A DNA stretch of 64,000 nucleotides from Spirodela intermedia (taxonomy: Eukaryota; Streptophyta; Magnoliopsida; Alismatales; Araceae), in contig LR746267.1 of NCBI GenBank assembly GCA_902729315.2, positions 4,899,386 to 4,963,385 on the forward strand, in the 5' to 3' direction. The translations under genes were made by a program, and so were the position numbers. Position 1 is the first letter of the stretch, and each line of letters begins with the position of its first letter. Of this stretch, positions 1-13,409 are shown one piece after another. The notes under the pieces were generated by a model. That model saw nothing but the letters and a program-made list of their open reading frames with translations. It was not told where the DNA came from and did no database searches.

Positions 1-685
1 TATCACCCGGAGGGAGAATCTGATAGGACCTTGCTCCCTTGTTGACTAATATTGGAGTCACTGAATAGACGAAGCCGATAACTCCCTTGGATTCGAGAAA
101 ACCCGATACTAGATGGAGAGTGAACACATGGTGATGCTCATTGTTCCTCTTCCGTGGCTCAATGGAGAGAGGGACTGCAGGGCTTAGAGGAATCAGATAA
201 CTCGAAGGACTTACTAATTTGACAAGACTCGTCAATAGTAATAAAAGAGAGAGAGAGAGGACACAAAGACCCATGAGAGAAGAGAAGGGAGAGAGAAACG
301 ATGAGAGATAGAGAGGAAGAGAGGAGGATATTACAAAAGCAAGTAAAAGAGAACCCAAGTGCGGATGCCTCTCCTGTGAGACGTTGAGTAATATCGCACT
401 CTTTCTAGCTTTCTTTTTCCAGCCCCTTCTCCACTTCACTCCTCTTCTATTTGTAGGTGATATAAGAGGAAGTTATCCATGCAGTGGTGTGACGTGACCC
501 ACATATTCCGCCATAGAAGTTGGGAGGTGGCTTTGACCATTTATTTCGGGGTATGTGGATGAAGATTTTGGGTCTAACGGAATCATTCGTCGCTGCTGCC
601 GTCGTCCGTCCATCTGCTGCACTTTCGTCGTCGTGCCATTCCGTGCCCTAGCCCTCATCGGGATGCCCACATGTGTGTGTGTGTG

Positions 686-716
<31 letters not shown>

Positions 717-1290
717 AACCCCCTGGTGATGGACCTAGCTATTGGGCCTAATATAATTAGCCCATTTCCAGTCACATTCTTCTCCATAAATTCAAATAAA
801 CCTTAGAAAATTTTCATTTTTCCTACTTCTGTCTTTTCTGTGATTTCTCAAGGGTTCATGCCCTTGACCATCATGTTAGTATTTGAGGCAAATCATCAAA
901 TGAGCATTTCTCAGAAACAACATACAAGTTTAAACAAAAATTTATAAAACATGTTCTAAAATCCATTCAATGTTTTCTTTTTTATTTGATCATATTTGAG
1001 CTTAGTTAAGGAGGTATTTAATTTCATTTTCCTTTAATTATTATATAAAAATTAAGCATTGATAATAAAGTTTGACGTTTCTTAAATTTTGTACTGGTAA
1101 ATCATGATGAAGCAATTTTGGGATTCTTGTAACCCTTAGGGGTGTTTTTAAGTATCCTGAGTCTTAAATAAGGAGCATTCGTGAGTATTAAAGATTACTG
1201 TTTGCAGGAATCAGGACTAGAATTTCTGATAATTACGTATTTTTCGATATATTTTCAAGAATTCCTCTTATGTTTGCCCTTCTAAGTATT
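1..1290. other. Intergenic, no gene recognised
   Basis: No coding region is supported here. The stretch holds GA-rich tracts near 245-330 and a compound TG/CT microsatellite at 672-710. The block around 330-805 (a purine-rich tract, a GC-rich core, then AT-rich DNA) could be part of an old LTR, but I saw no paired repeat, tRNA primer site or coding domain to prove it. Confidence 0.4.
672..710 (+). repeat. Compound (TG)n/(CT)n microsatellite
   Basis: About 7 TG units run into 12 CT units. Confidence 0.93.
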
Positions 1291-1309
1291 TCGCTCGTGG
1301 TCGTGGCGT

Positions 1310-1680
1310 GATCACGGGGCAAACGAAGTCAATAAACGACATTGGAAGTAGGCGCTTTCAAGCCGGCGTGCGCTGCGGATCAGCTTGGCGGCGTGCCCCC
1401 ACAGCTTCACCACTGGCTCATCAACTTTGACTCGGAAACCCGCCAGGACTAGATTGTCGAAGTACTCGCCAGGAAACCGTGCCGTCAGCCGGATCTCCCT
1501 TTACATCTATCCTTTGACTGGTCATCTAGTCCCCGCCCGCGTCATCACCCGCCATAATGGTGCCGAAGTCTCTCGAATGTGCTGTGGCTCTGTCGCCGGT
1601 TCCAGCTTAGGAGGTCAGCTTGAGCTTGGCGAAGATGACCACCGTGAAGTGGTCACTGTGGAGACAACTGTCGCCTCTGC
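1310..1680 (-). pseudogene. BAHD acyltransferase fragment (agmatine/hydroxycinnamoyl-transferase-like), broken
   Basis: Read on the minus strand, three blocks in shifting frames resemble the C-terminal half of plant BAHD acyltransferases of the agmatine coumaroyltransferase type. They are a helix-like segment with HFTVVIFAKLKL near 1620-1665, the segment ETSAPLWRVMTRA near 1535-1580, and FPGEYFDNLVLAGF with following residues near 1345-1490. The last two match the family's conserved 'LWR.MTRARG' and 'P..YFGNLVL' regions. The pieces are interrupted by stop codons and at least one frameshift around 1500-1540. The HxxxD and DFGWG active-site motifs are not present, so this is a non-functional remnant. 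Family assignment rests on remembered motifs. Confidence 0.5.
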
Positions 1681-4600
1681 CTCTCTCTTTCTCTCTCTGC
1701 GTCCTAGGGAGGCGTCACCCCCATGCCATGCCTGTTCGTTACCCTTAACGTCACGAATAAGTCCATGAAAAAGTTTGAACTTCAGACTTACGTCACTGGA
1801 GAAAACTGAAATCCTTTCACTTTCATTTAATACTTCAAGACGTCTTTAATGGATGGAATACTATTTTCTGAACCTGGTCAGAAGACAACTGTTCATGCGA
1901 CCATGTCCTTTCGTTGAATGGTTAGTTAGGTGGTAGCCCATTCATTCAGTCTCTGAACCGCTTGGGTTGTACATTGAAGAAGAAACGGATGCAATTTTTT
2001 TTGGAATTTTCATAAGATTTTATGTCAAGGCGTCAATTGAAATACAAAATAGCCCATTTTCAGTCAAAAAAATTACCCATGCAGGTGATAATTTTGTTAT
2101 TTTTATATTTTTCAGGAAGGAAATCCAGATATTATGGACTTGGGTGATGCATGGATTTTTCTCGAGGAACGACGAGGAGCACCGCTGAAAATAATTGACG
2201 ACAAACTCAGAGTACGTTGTATCTTGTTCAGACCATTTGAAGCTGTTCTCAGCTTGCTACTTGAATAAAAATGTTGGTGTGGCCCATTACGCGTGAAGTT
2301 GCTATGGAAGACCAGATTCTATGTCATAGGAAATGTGAACATGTTTTCGGAATATCATCTCGTTTACCTTCAACATATCTCATTACCGATTTCACATTTG
2401 GAAAATGAAGATTGGTAGACTCGTACATAAATCAACATACAATGCTGAGTGAATGTGCACCACCTAGCCTAATATTTGTAGGATCAGTCAAAGATCAATC
2501 AAAGATCAATATATACTTTTATCAATTGAGGCAACAACGTTTTGAGCACGATTTTCTAGAGAGAGAACCTAGCGTCAAGAGTGATGTGGAATGGAGCCAA
2601 GGGAGAATACCAGCTCAAATCACACTAGATCTGGATGTATGATAATTCATCTACAAATCAATCAGAAGAATTTATAATGTGCAAGTTCCACATAAGTTTA
2701 AGAAACATAATGCAACAATAACAATGTTTTTTGAGGAGCTACCATTAGATTAGGGTGATAGCATGTGATGATGGGAATCATGTGAGAGTTCTCTTATTCA
2801 AACTACAGAAGTTGATTAATCCCATTCACAGAGACTAAACACTACGATTCGAAGCTTAAGAGCAGTTTATACCTGTACCGAAAGGGATAGCTCCACAACT
2901 CTATCCGTCGATGTCGTATATCCATTGAATGAGTATCGAAATCTCGACTCGTCCGCCTTCACCACTTCACGCGCACAACAATTGCTGCCTCATGTGTTCA
3001 TGTACCTCTAGAGGGGACGCCTCCCACGGCGTTAGTATGCCGTCGTTGGCGGGAGAACCTGGTGCGGCTAGAATCCAGGCCGGCCGTAAGATACGCGTGG
3101 TAGGATGTGGGAATCGACATCTCACGGAAGAGGATCGATACTCTTCTGTTCGAGTAGCTGGTGCACACAAGAGGCGACCACGGTGGCGAATGGGGTCACC
3201 AGGGGAGAGGGCAGGAAGAACATCAGACGAAGAAGTGAGAAGGACGGGAACCGACGTAACAGGAGAGCCTAAGAGTTCGTCGCAGTCCTATGTTCTTTAC
3301 GGTAAGCGTGGCAAGATCGGGATGGGTCTCGCAACGCGATGACCGCTGGTGAGGCCGGGACCATTAAAAGTTCACTGTCTTTACGACCAGGAGATCGTTT
3401 GTCCTTTTCTCCCCTTCCGAAAATGAAATAGTGTTTAAGGTCGTATTACGTTCTTACTCAGTTCTATTTCTTTAAATTCCTATGCATGCATCTTAATGGA
3501 GTGACGCCGTGTTGGGCTGTGTACGCTTCCACCACAAAGCCGTGTATGCACGCCGAGAAGACGTAGGCGACAGCGTGGATACATTTATTGCTTCGTTTCC
3601 CAGGTTGCGTCGACGATCGATATTATCTGAAGATCTCTACCTTCTTGGACGAAACCAAAGCCAATGGATTTAAACAAAACTGAAATATGATCGGTTGACG
3701 GAAGTATTTGGATGTTCGATGGTGTGGAAGAAGCGTAAGATAACGAGGAAGAAAGCATAGGAGATAATATAGGCAACAAGCCAGGCAAAACAAGTCACCC
3801 AAAAGGTGTGACCAAACAAGAGACAGAGAGAGAGGGATGAAAGGCAAGGGATTATGTCTAGATTACTGAGAAAACGGGAAAATCGCGTCTCGTTAACATC
3901 TTTACTCACTTGGAACCATGACCATAGCTCTCTACCATTTCCTCCTCTTGTCTTGGTCACAGGATGCGTAGAGATATCGCTTCCTGGGGGGTGAATCCCA
4001 AGCGGGACGGCTCCGACGAAGAGCATGGGGCATGATACAAATCAAGAGCGTACAAAGATTGGAATTTTCCTTTGGCCAGCTATCCTCTACCAAACCCAGA
4101 CTGAATTCGCCCTCGTACACTCATCTGGGTCCCAAAACATGAAAGCGCTGGGCAACAATTTTTGAAGCCCAAAATACTTTCAAGACACAAATTCAACCTA
4201 GTAGGCTCAAACTATGTGGACGGCTTTAGTTTTGTAGAACTAGTCATTTTTGTCCTTTTAATCTGCTTTTATATTCTCCTTCGTCATCAACTTCACCTTC
4301 CAGAGAAAGATCCTACTGTCCATGAGAAAATCTGTTCGTAAAACTGACGTCACAGAAAAAGAAGATGAAGAAGATAATGGTGGTGATGATGATGATGATG
4401 ATGGCAAGAACGAAAAAGAACGAAAAGTATCCAAAAACCGTGTATTAGAGTCCGATCGCTCGCCTTCTCTCGTTGGGGAATAAGTGGACATTATACTTCG
4501 GCGAACCACAGATGGAAGCAAAGGGCTATTTTCTGATGGCCCCAATCAGAAGAACGCGAAGACGGCATGCGACTCTGGTACACGGTTTTTGGATACAGTT

Positions 4601-5200
4601 CTAGACCAATATTTTGTTTCAGAACTACCCTCAAGTTTACCTTCGTTGCTTCTTACGCATTCGATAATCTGGATCAACCCAAAAAATAATCGACATTCTA
4701 TTCCATTCTTTATGTCAGCGTTTTAATGAGCAGGAAATCATTTATGATATTAAAAAATACGCCCGACATAAAAGGGGGGGCAACCAACATTAACTCCGCT
4801 CACATTTTCCGTTATTTTTTACAAAACCATAATTCTACTTAAAACCATCAACGATGAAAGTTCATTTTGGTCAGAAAAGAAAGAATGAAGGGTCAAACCC
4901 CTTTCTGCTGCATGCTAGCATACCTTTATGTTTTTACCACATGCGAAATCTTTATGATGTTCATGAACTCGAGAAAACAGGAGAGAAATCAAGTGGAGCT
5001 GCACGCGGAAGTCTCTTCGTCCTTCGCTTTGTTTCGTAGTAATCTTCTCACCTGTCTGTATTTATTATCGTACCAGCAGGAGGAGAGAGAGGGAGAGATG
5101 ACGTACGTGTTTCCCCGTGCGCGAGGATTCCTCTTCTTACCCAAGCTGCAGCCAGCTGTCGTTGCTTGAGGGTTTGACAGGTCCCTCTCAGGGGCGTCCC
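1681..5200. other. Intergenic, no gene recognised
   Basis: About 3.5 kb of mostly AT-rich DNA with short open frames only. A GC-richer patch at 2925-3350 is open for 137 codons on the plus strand, but I recognise no domain in it and it lacks the codon pattern of the neighbouring genes. I see no RNA gene and no clear repeat apart from short trinucleotide runs (near 4378-4403). Confidence 0.4.
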
Positions 5201-5829
5201 TTCCATCTACTTCACGGTGGGCGCGCCGATTGACCAGAATTTTAGGTGGAGGATCCTTTCATGACGTCGGAATGGACCCCTTCTGCCCGCTGGCGGAGAC
5301 GGTAAGCGAGTCGCCGAATCTCCGTTTTTCCTGCTCCTGGGTGTTTCCTGAGCTTTTCCATCTCTCTCATCTATCGAAAGATTTATTTATTTATTACCGG
5401 ATTTCCTCTCTCCATTTAACTATATCTATCTCTCTCTCTCTCTCTCTCTTCCTATTGCCTCTGGCCTTGTTTGACTTTCTTCATTATGGTCTAGCCGCTC
5501 GGCGGAGACCCCTTGTCCTGCTGACGCTGGGGAGCCTTTGATGGTTGACATGGATCCTGCCTGCCCAGAGCTTCGTGGCAAGACCAGAGGACACCAAGAA
5601 TATTTCCGGTATGGAGCCGCCGCCCCGGGCATCCATCCAATGCATTATTTTCGATAGGAGCTGAACACCAAAAAAGATCTTGGAGAATAAATCATTCTAG
5701 GCAGTAGGAGACAGTTGATCTGTAAATATCTTAGAAATTCTCTTATAAACAAAGTTACAGAGAGGGAGAAGATAAGTTTGATGAAGTCCGAATGATTTAC
5801 AGATCATTCGGACCTCGAGAAGTTACAAT

Positions 5830-6400
5830 TCATTATGGCCTGAGCTCTCAGTGGGTTGTGAGGAGGAGGAGAAGGGAACCGCGAGAGGCGGGGTCTTCTC
5901 ACCCTTCCGTCTCCAGCATCGTGTCCTCCCTCTCAGCTCTGGTTCGCGTTCGCTGATAGTCACCTCTTGGCAGGTATTCTCCCTCAAGTCTTTTCCCATG
6001 CAGGATGGATTACTGATGCCTTTCCAGCTTTATAATTAGACGGAGGGGGGTTAATCTTCTCTCCTAAAGAGTCCTATTTTCTCGCGGAGGAATCGGAAAA
6101 CTCTTCTGACTACTTTCTTGTACTCCATTTGATACCTCCCTGACAGTTTTCGCCTTCTAGCGAATGTTTTTCGACGGGCCAAAGGAGCGATTCCATAGAT
6201 TATTTGAGGACGCTTAGAATCCTTTTGTTCTTGGTACTAACCGCCAGATGATTGAATTAGCTTAGATAACGGGCATGTCGCTATGTTTTTGAAGAGCATG
6301 CTTGCGATGTTATAAGCCCGATTTATGCTCGAATTAAACATGTTTTTTTGTTCAAAATTCCTTTGACAGGCGAGGATAAAACGGCGTCCCTCCTTGGAAA
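5830..6400 (+). promoter_or_regulatory. Probable 5' leader of the START-like gene with a leader intron
   Basis: The coding exon at 6401 is preceded by a splice acceptor (…TTTGACAG ending at 6369) and an in-frame TAA just upstream of the ATG, so translation starts at 6401 and the leader is spliced. The best donor I see is CAG|GTATTC at 5973/5974, downstream of a GC-rich purine tract at 5850-5900, giving a leader intron of about 396 bp. The transcription start is not identified. A second donor-like site at 5301 (MDPFCPLAET|GTAAGC) could belong to an alternative leader. Confidence 0.4.
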
Positions 6401-9400
6401 ATGACCGAGAAACAGAAGATCCTGGCCTCCCGAGAGAGACTCGACAGGACCTTGGCCTCTCCTGGCCTTTCAAATGAGGATTCGATCAAGTCCCTCGTCA
6501 AGAATCAGCTTCTGCGTTCACCGTTCCCTGGAACCGAGGGTCAGTTGGAATCATCTGGGCTCATGGTCTTTCTTCAGAAAAAAATAATGAATTAATTCAG
6601 TAAATCTGTGGGAGAAAATTTTGACGGGTTTTACAGCTCAGTTATCTTGTCTCCTCTGTCTTCCTTCTAGACTGAGGTGGCCGCCATGAAAGGGTTGCCC
6701 GAACCTTTGGAGGAAGAAAAGCTTATTTATCATAAAGCCTTTGCCCCAATAAACAAGATACCTCATCTTAACCAGCCTAAATCAGGATGCGATCATTAAA
6801 TAAATTTCTTTCTTGTCAAAAATGTGCACATGAGATCACTGCTACCGCCTTCCTTATCTCCCAGCTGCCACCAAAGAATTTAAGGAATGCTGCTCCTCTG
6901 TTTTCAAATGATGGATATAATTTCCCCATTTTGCCCAGGTTACTGACCAGAACAAAGAATGATGTCAGAATATCCCCGTGTGTGTCGAATTGTTAATGAT
7001 GCGATTAACCTTAAGAGATGTACACTCACGCATTTCCATCCCAAATAGCAAAAAAATTCTGATTGGTAAATCGCGCATGTCTACTATTTAAATGTTCATT
7101 TTAATTTTTTTCCTTCATTTCTTCGGTGACCAGAAGATAATAAGATAACAGTGTCTTATTTGGTGGTGCGAGTTATTCGTTCCTTGTCGGTGTCTGCCTG
7201 TACTAGCAATATTTTTCCAATTTTCAGGAGATCTCACGAATGTTGTGGAGAACCGTTCAAAGGAGGTATCCAATTTTATCGACATGCTGAGGAGTGCTTC
7301 ATCAGGTGATAATGTTTCAACGAAGGTTTCAAGGGCCTCATATGGTAACTGGAAGGTGAGCCCGTACAACACGGAATACCATTCTCTTCCTGAGTTGCAG
7401 ATGCTTGTGCGACTTTCTTTGTCTTGTACAGCAAAATTAAATGATAAGCTTGTTCATAGAAAATCCCCCATAATTTGTTCAACTGCCCTCGTTTAGTACT
7501 ATTCTCAACAGTATGGCTTACAAGAGTAATTTTCCCTGTTGGCCAACGATCTGATCTAATCTGCACATGTACGCGAAATCTCCTTCAGACACTTTGACCA
7601 TCTCCATCAACCTTGAGATGGCAAGTCACCACCCTTAGAGCTCCGAGGGGAAGGCTTCCTTGTGGTGATTCTGCACGGCTTTTTGAGATTCAGCTGGTCT
7701 CAAGCTGTGCATGTAACTTCTTGAGATTCTCTACCATTGAGTGCACATTCATCACTCTTGGACGGCGCTTGAAGAGGTTATCCAGACCCTTCATGGGATA
7801 GAATATCTGTTATCTTCTCCAGGCAGTCACTGTCACCCTTGCCTTCCACAATATCAAGCGAGATAAAATCATCTCTGTATATTAGTTTGGAAATTTTTTA
7901 CAAGACTACTGAGCCATTTAAACTTAATTTTCGATGTTATGATGCTAATCATAGGTCTGTATATTTTCCCTCGAAGGTAAAGAAACGTATAGGTACTTCA
8001 TAACACGTGATATGCGGTTGATGGTGCGAGTTATTAGATTTGACATGTCGGCGGACCTACTTGAAGACTGTTTTATGAGTTTGGGTTCACTGTACACATC
8101 TTCTTCCGCAGGGCTCGACAGATGGGCATCCAAATGGAATACAACCTCATAGTTTAGCTCATTTTCACATCTTTAGGTTTAATTAAAGGAAAACAAAATT
8201 GGGTAAGTTTAACACTACATGAAGCTATGATTATCTGGCACGTGACTTTCATCTGGATAAAACTGTTAGCCTCAACAGCTCATCGCTGTGCTCTGAATTT
8301 TTGATAAGTTCAGCATGGAATAATTTTATCTCAACCCAACTTTTTTCTGTGCGGCAAAGTCGCACGTTTTGGGCTTCCGGTTGCAATCGCTTGACCAGTC
8401 CTGGGTATTTTTCCAGATAAAACAAGATACAGAACAACTCCGAGTAATGTACCGGGAAGGTCCCAAGGGCTCCCCCTTCCATACGTTGCTTGCAGAAGGA
8501 TATGCAGATGGTCCTATCGATATCTGTAAGTTGAAAAAGGAAATACCTTTTACCATATCTATACACTCTGTATCAGAAGTGACGCTGATTACAAGCTGAA
8601 ACTTTACACAGTGCACATGTAGTGAATTCACTGCAACTTTCTTTGACTAGAAATATTTTTTTCAGGTTTATGTGTATCATGGGAGACCACCATTTACAAA
8701 AAATGGTAACGTATAATTTTATGGTTTGGCTCCACGATCTTGGTCCATTTTTATTCAGGCTTCCTAGGTGAAAATGTGATTTTTGGATATGATTCTATTT
8801 AATCTGCCCAATAATGTTCCCAACTAAAAACTTTCGAATGCTTCATTGACTTTACGGGAAATTATGGAGGGGTTGGGTCGTAAGTTTGGGTAATAATACC
8901 CACGTGGAGGAAACGTTAAAGTGGGTTTTTGTTTTCACTTTTTCTGTTTGGGGGAGCTGGAACGCTGACTTTTTCAGAGAGTCTGGGAAGAACAGTCTGA
9001 CCTTGACCCTGACCCTCCGGCTTCCAACTAATTTTTCTGGGCGCTGACTTTGATTTCCAGGTGGCCCCAATACAACATTCCTCCTTTCAAGATTATCATG
9101 TCCGCCTTCTTGAAGAGGGTTCGAATTGGGGAAGAAATATCTCTACTGAGGTTTGTTCATGTTTCACGAAGAAGACCAAAAATTATAATCTAATTTAGTT
9201 CGTGTTTCATCATCTCCTCTTTTAGATTTCCACCGTCTCTGCCTGTCAGAGGACGGAAAAACTGGGAACCAGTCTATTTTTGGGGTATTGATTCATGTTT
9301 TATGTCAACTTTTTGGAAAGAAAGAATGAAGGTTCCCTGGCCAATGTCGGATAGAGAAGCCCTTCTGCACTATTTTGAGCTGGAATACTTAGAAGACGAT

Positions 9401-12400
9401 CTCCTGATTGTTCTCATGAAGACGGTGGGTAGTACAACCTGGATGGAGCTCTTCTGCACTGTTTAGTCCAGAATCCTTAGGGAAAATATGTGGTGATTTG
9501 TTATTTCTTAGAAAGTTTGTTTGCTCTTTCTCTGTATCATCTTATCCCAGATTCCCGATGGAGAGCCCGTTGATCCAAGTACCCATGGGTTCGAGAAGGA
9601 TGGAATCCCTGAAGCAACTGATTCAGTACGAGTGGATATGGTTGGAGGCTTCGTCTTACAGAAAGTCAGCCCAACAAGATGCTTCTTCAGGTGATCCTCT
9701 TTTCTTCTGTTTTTCAGGGATCTTCATAGAATTTTTTCCTCATCATTTTGGTATTTTCTTGTAAATGGAAGAATCTGATTTTATTTGGACCAAGCACCAC
9801 CCATCAATGAAACCATTCTAAACTCTCTCTTTGGGTGTAGATGTTTCATTTAAATGCAAAAGAACCACTCAATCCCAACCGATTCAAGTCAATATATGAG
9901 CGGCCGATTCTGTATCGTTTAACTCATGCTTACGCACAAGATAAATGAAGGCATCGTGGTCCATGATTTAACACTGACTTGTTCTCTCCTGCATGCTTTT
10001 AACCTGAAATTTCCGTCAAAAATCCCGGTTTCATTCAATCTTGGGAGAAACACTAATGGGTCATCGGAACCAGTAGGAAGGAGGGGTCCTGGGTCAAGGG
10101 AAAAAAATAATATCATGAGCCTGAGATTAGCTGATTTTCTCAAGGTATTCTTTTTGGGTTTTTTCTTTTCTTTTTTTATTTTTTTTTAGTGCCAATAGAT
10201 CATCATGGGTTTCATGATGATGATGATGATGAAGCCATGCTTGATTAGGTTGGGTTGAGTTCCTGGTTTTCCAGCGTGCCTCATGGGGGATATCACGGTT
10301 GGGAGGAGTGATTAATGAAACACCAACATCACTGAAGATGAGATATAATCTGAACTGGGTTTGAGCAGAGCAGGGCTCCTTGAAGAACGCTCTAGAAGAA
10401 TTTTCAAGCATTTAATTTCTGGAAAATCTGTTGAAATATCCGCCTAGATTAAATCTTTTCTTATGAGAATATGGTGGCTTCGGAGTTTTCTGAGGATGAA
10501 CTTGTAATTGCGCAGAGCCATAGCAAATCTGGACATGAAGCTCGACTTTATGCCTCCATCTCTTATTAACTTCATCTCAAGACAGCTTATCGGCAACGGA
10601 CACAAGCTCTATCAGAAGGTCAGATTTCTCCTTCTTGCCCCATGGTCACAATGCCATGGATCAGACTGCTGTTTATTCTTTTATATTACCCTGGTTTAGT
10701 TGAAAGATCCACACAAGTTCCTCATTTAGTGAAGTCTCTCAGAGAATTTTCATTGGTTTATTGAAATAATTCGACTATATATATATATATATATATATAT
10801 ATTCTGATCCGGGTCACTTTTAAAGATAAAATTGTTCCATTTTCTTAATTTTAAAAACAGAGCAGCTGATTTAAGCAATCCAAATGGTAGTCTTTTCATA
10901 AAAAATCTGAAAAGCATAGATTGATTATAAATGGAATAATATGAGGGGGGGACTTTTTTTTTACCAGACATCGATTTTATTGTGAAAAGTGATTCCAAAC
11001 TTTCCACATATAGCAGGTTTTCGATAAAGAACCCCCAATTGTGAAAATTCCCCAATTTCGATAAAGACTATGGATTGAAATTGGGTATTTTTTAATCTTC
11101 AGTTGTACTTTTATTTTTCAAAAGCACCACAATTTATGGTGGAATTTGATTCCAAAATGTCTATAAAATGTAATTTTTTTAAGAGTGAAGATCAATAAGC
11201 ATAAATAGTATGCACTGAAATGATTGGGAAATGTGTAAATTTTACTGGTAAGTTCTCTTTTAAGTTCTGAAACCTAAGCTTTCATAAACGAAGCAATTGC
11301 TCGACCCTTTCATTACGTTTAAAGTTGCATGCATGAACACAAATGTACCCGCGTTCATACATATATTCATATTGTTTGTTTACGTATCTCCTCTGCGTCG
11401 AAACTGCTCTTGTTGGCTCCTTCATTCATCTACATTAATACCCCGAACGGAGATTACACCAACTGGACAGCAACAGCACGAGCAACCCTTTCCAAACCTG
11501 CTCCTAAAATCTACCCATTTCTATATACACCCAGGTTTTTTTTTTTCCTGCAATAAAGGCGGGGTCTTTGATTCTGCAGGCGATCGCTTCTGTCGTCGCT
11601 TCTAACGGGGACTACCGCGATGCTCTGAAGCGTCAGCTGTACGCGAGGTTGCGTGGGCAAGGAGACCCCGTCTTCTCGAAGCCTTTGACAATCTCAGAGG
11701 AGCCGGTCGACGAGAAGTCAACCTTCGCCGAAGAGGAAGCTGAGAAGACCCCGGCTGTCGCAGAGGCCGCCGGCGAGGTCGTGGAAGCAGCGCAGGAGCT
11801 GCGCCACGAGGTCGAGTCAACGGCGAGCGGGAAGAGCGCCCGTGCGGTCACCGGCCAGAGGTCTCGCAGTAGGATAAGCCCGGAGGTGGAGAGCGCGCTG
11901 AGCATGATGAACGAGGTCATCGGCGTCTTCCGCGGCCTCGGATCTCAGCAGGGTGGCCGGAGCTTGCCTATCTTCGCGGAACGTCAGACGTCGGCCATGG
12001 AAGAGGGCTACGGAAAGCAAAGGTTCTCCGACGAGAAGCTCGCTAAGAGTCAGCTGTTCGCGGAATTGAGGTGACCCACGTAAACTACCCATGTTTTTAT
12101 CGTTCTTCATTACGATATATCAGAATATCAGAATATATGTTGAGATAGTTTCTGGTTTGACTCGATATGTTGCCGGAGCTCGCAGTCATGGCGAAGACGA
12201 CGACGGAGGAGGGAGGAAGCCAAGGAGCTCTGCGCCGTCCCCGTCGCCGGGCGAGAGTCTCGGTGCGGGAGGACTGGAGAACCCGACCATGGCCATGGTG
12301 GGTGAGACGGCCGGTGGAGGGAGCCGGGTCAACGACGCAGCCGCTGATCGAGGGAAAGTCGGGGAGGAGGCGGCCCGGTCGAGGAAGGGGAAGTGGTGGC

Positions 12401-12429
12401 GGTTCTCCTGCCTGAGCTGCTTCAACTGA
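6401..12429 (+). CDS. START-like (polyketide cyclase/lipid transport superfamily) protein
   Basis: Ten coding exons: 6401-6539, 7228-7355, 8417-8525, 8666-8705, 9061-9150, 9325-9424, 9551-9690, 10516-10618, 11580-12070, 12186-12429, encoding about 527 residues. All phases agree. The N-terminus carries the family block RERLDRTLASP and VKNQLLRS. Residues 90-283 form the START-like fold, with QLRVMYREGPKGSPFHTLL, LCVSWETTIYKKWWPQYNIP, PWPMSDREALLHYFELEYL and PPSLINFISRQLIG. This is the plant family annotated as polyketide cyclase/dehydrase and lipid transport proteins (Arabidopsis At3g11720/At5g06440-like, from memory). The ligand is unknown. The tail (284-527) is acidic, low in complexity, and ends in a Trp/Cys-rich WWRFSCLSCFN. 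If the last intron (12071-12185) is retained, translation stops at once at 12072, giving a protein 81 residues shorter. Confidence 0.88.
10776..10801 (+). repeat. (TA)13 microsatellite in START-like intron 8
   Basis: A TA dinucleotide run inside the 961 bp AT-rich intron 10619-11579. Confidence 0.92.
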
Positions 12430-12503
12430 GGCATGAGTCAACGCCCTCAAGCGCAATTAAAGAACACCTCTGAGCGTAGATATATACATATATATAATGC
12501 CGA

Positions 12504-12708
12504 AGGAGATGTTCTTATCGCCAGGTATGGCGTCTTGTGAGCAGAACCCGGCGTAGAACTTGATTTTTCCGACTTCCAGATGGGGTGATAAAAGTTGGAG
12601 AACGAGAAAGGAGATGTTTTCATTACCAGTTGCGGCGTCTGGGAGGAGGATCGGTGAGAAACCCAGTCGTAGAGCTTCATCTTCCACCTTCCAGATGGGG
12701 CAATAAAT
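12504..12708. repeat. Two-copy diverged tandem repeat
   Basis: Copy 1 (about 12504-12593) and copy 2 (about 12610-12708) both begin GGAGATGTT and end CTTCCAGATGGGG(T/C)(G/A)ATAAA, with similar sequence between. They lie in the 500 bp between the START-like gene and HSCB, so they fall in the 3' region of the first gene and/or the promoter of the second. Confidence 0.7.
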
Positions 12709-12928
12709 AAATCTTTGAAGACGATGTGGGGTTCGCGTAGCAACACTCGCCAATTTCGGGCAAGAACGGTCGGCCCATTAGAACAGTACGGGAGCCTGTT
12801 AGGTGTATAGGAGGAGATCACAGCCCATGAAAGAAAGGCCTTGCCCTCTTCCGCCGGCGGCGGGAGCTCGAGCTCAGTCTTGTCCTGCAGATTTCGGTTC
12901 TGAAACGAAATCTGATTCAGTGGAGACT

Positions 12929-13338
12929 ATGTGGAGGAGACGGGTGAGGGAGCTCTTCACAGCCCCGTCCCCCGCCGCCCCAACCGCTGCCCTGCGACAG
13001 CCTCCTTCCCTGCAAAGAGGATTAAGGCCGCACGGCGGCGAAGCAGTGCTGCAGACCTTTGCGGCAGATCTCCTCCGCCGCCTCCAACTTCCCTGCGTGG
13101 CAGAACCGCCGACTGTCGCCGGAACTGGCCGCCGATTGAGCTCTTCATGGCGTCTCTATTCTGCCGCGGTATCGCCGGACGACGGCGGCGGCGCCTCCGC
13201 CGCGTCGGCGGGGTGCTGGAACTGCGGCGCCGCACCGCCATCCTCCTCCTCGGAGGCGTTCCTGGTCTGTGCAGCCTGTGGCAGCGTCCAGCCGGTGGAC
13301 TCCTCTGTCGACTTCTTCAAGATCTTCGGGCTGTGAGT

Positions 13339-13409
<71 letters not shown>

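Noticed and set aside
330-805. Possible solo LTR at the left edge
   Set aside because: Composition is suggestive, but no matching repeat, target-site duplication or primer-binding site could be seen within the window.
2929-3342. 137-codon plus-strand frame in the left gene-poor region
   Set aside because: No domain, no neighbouring exons, and mixed composition; probably chance.
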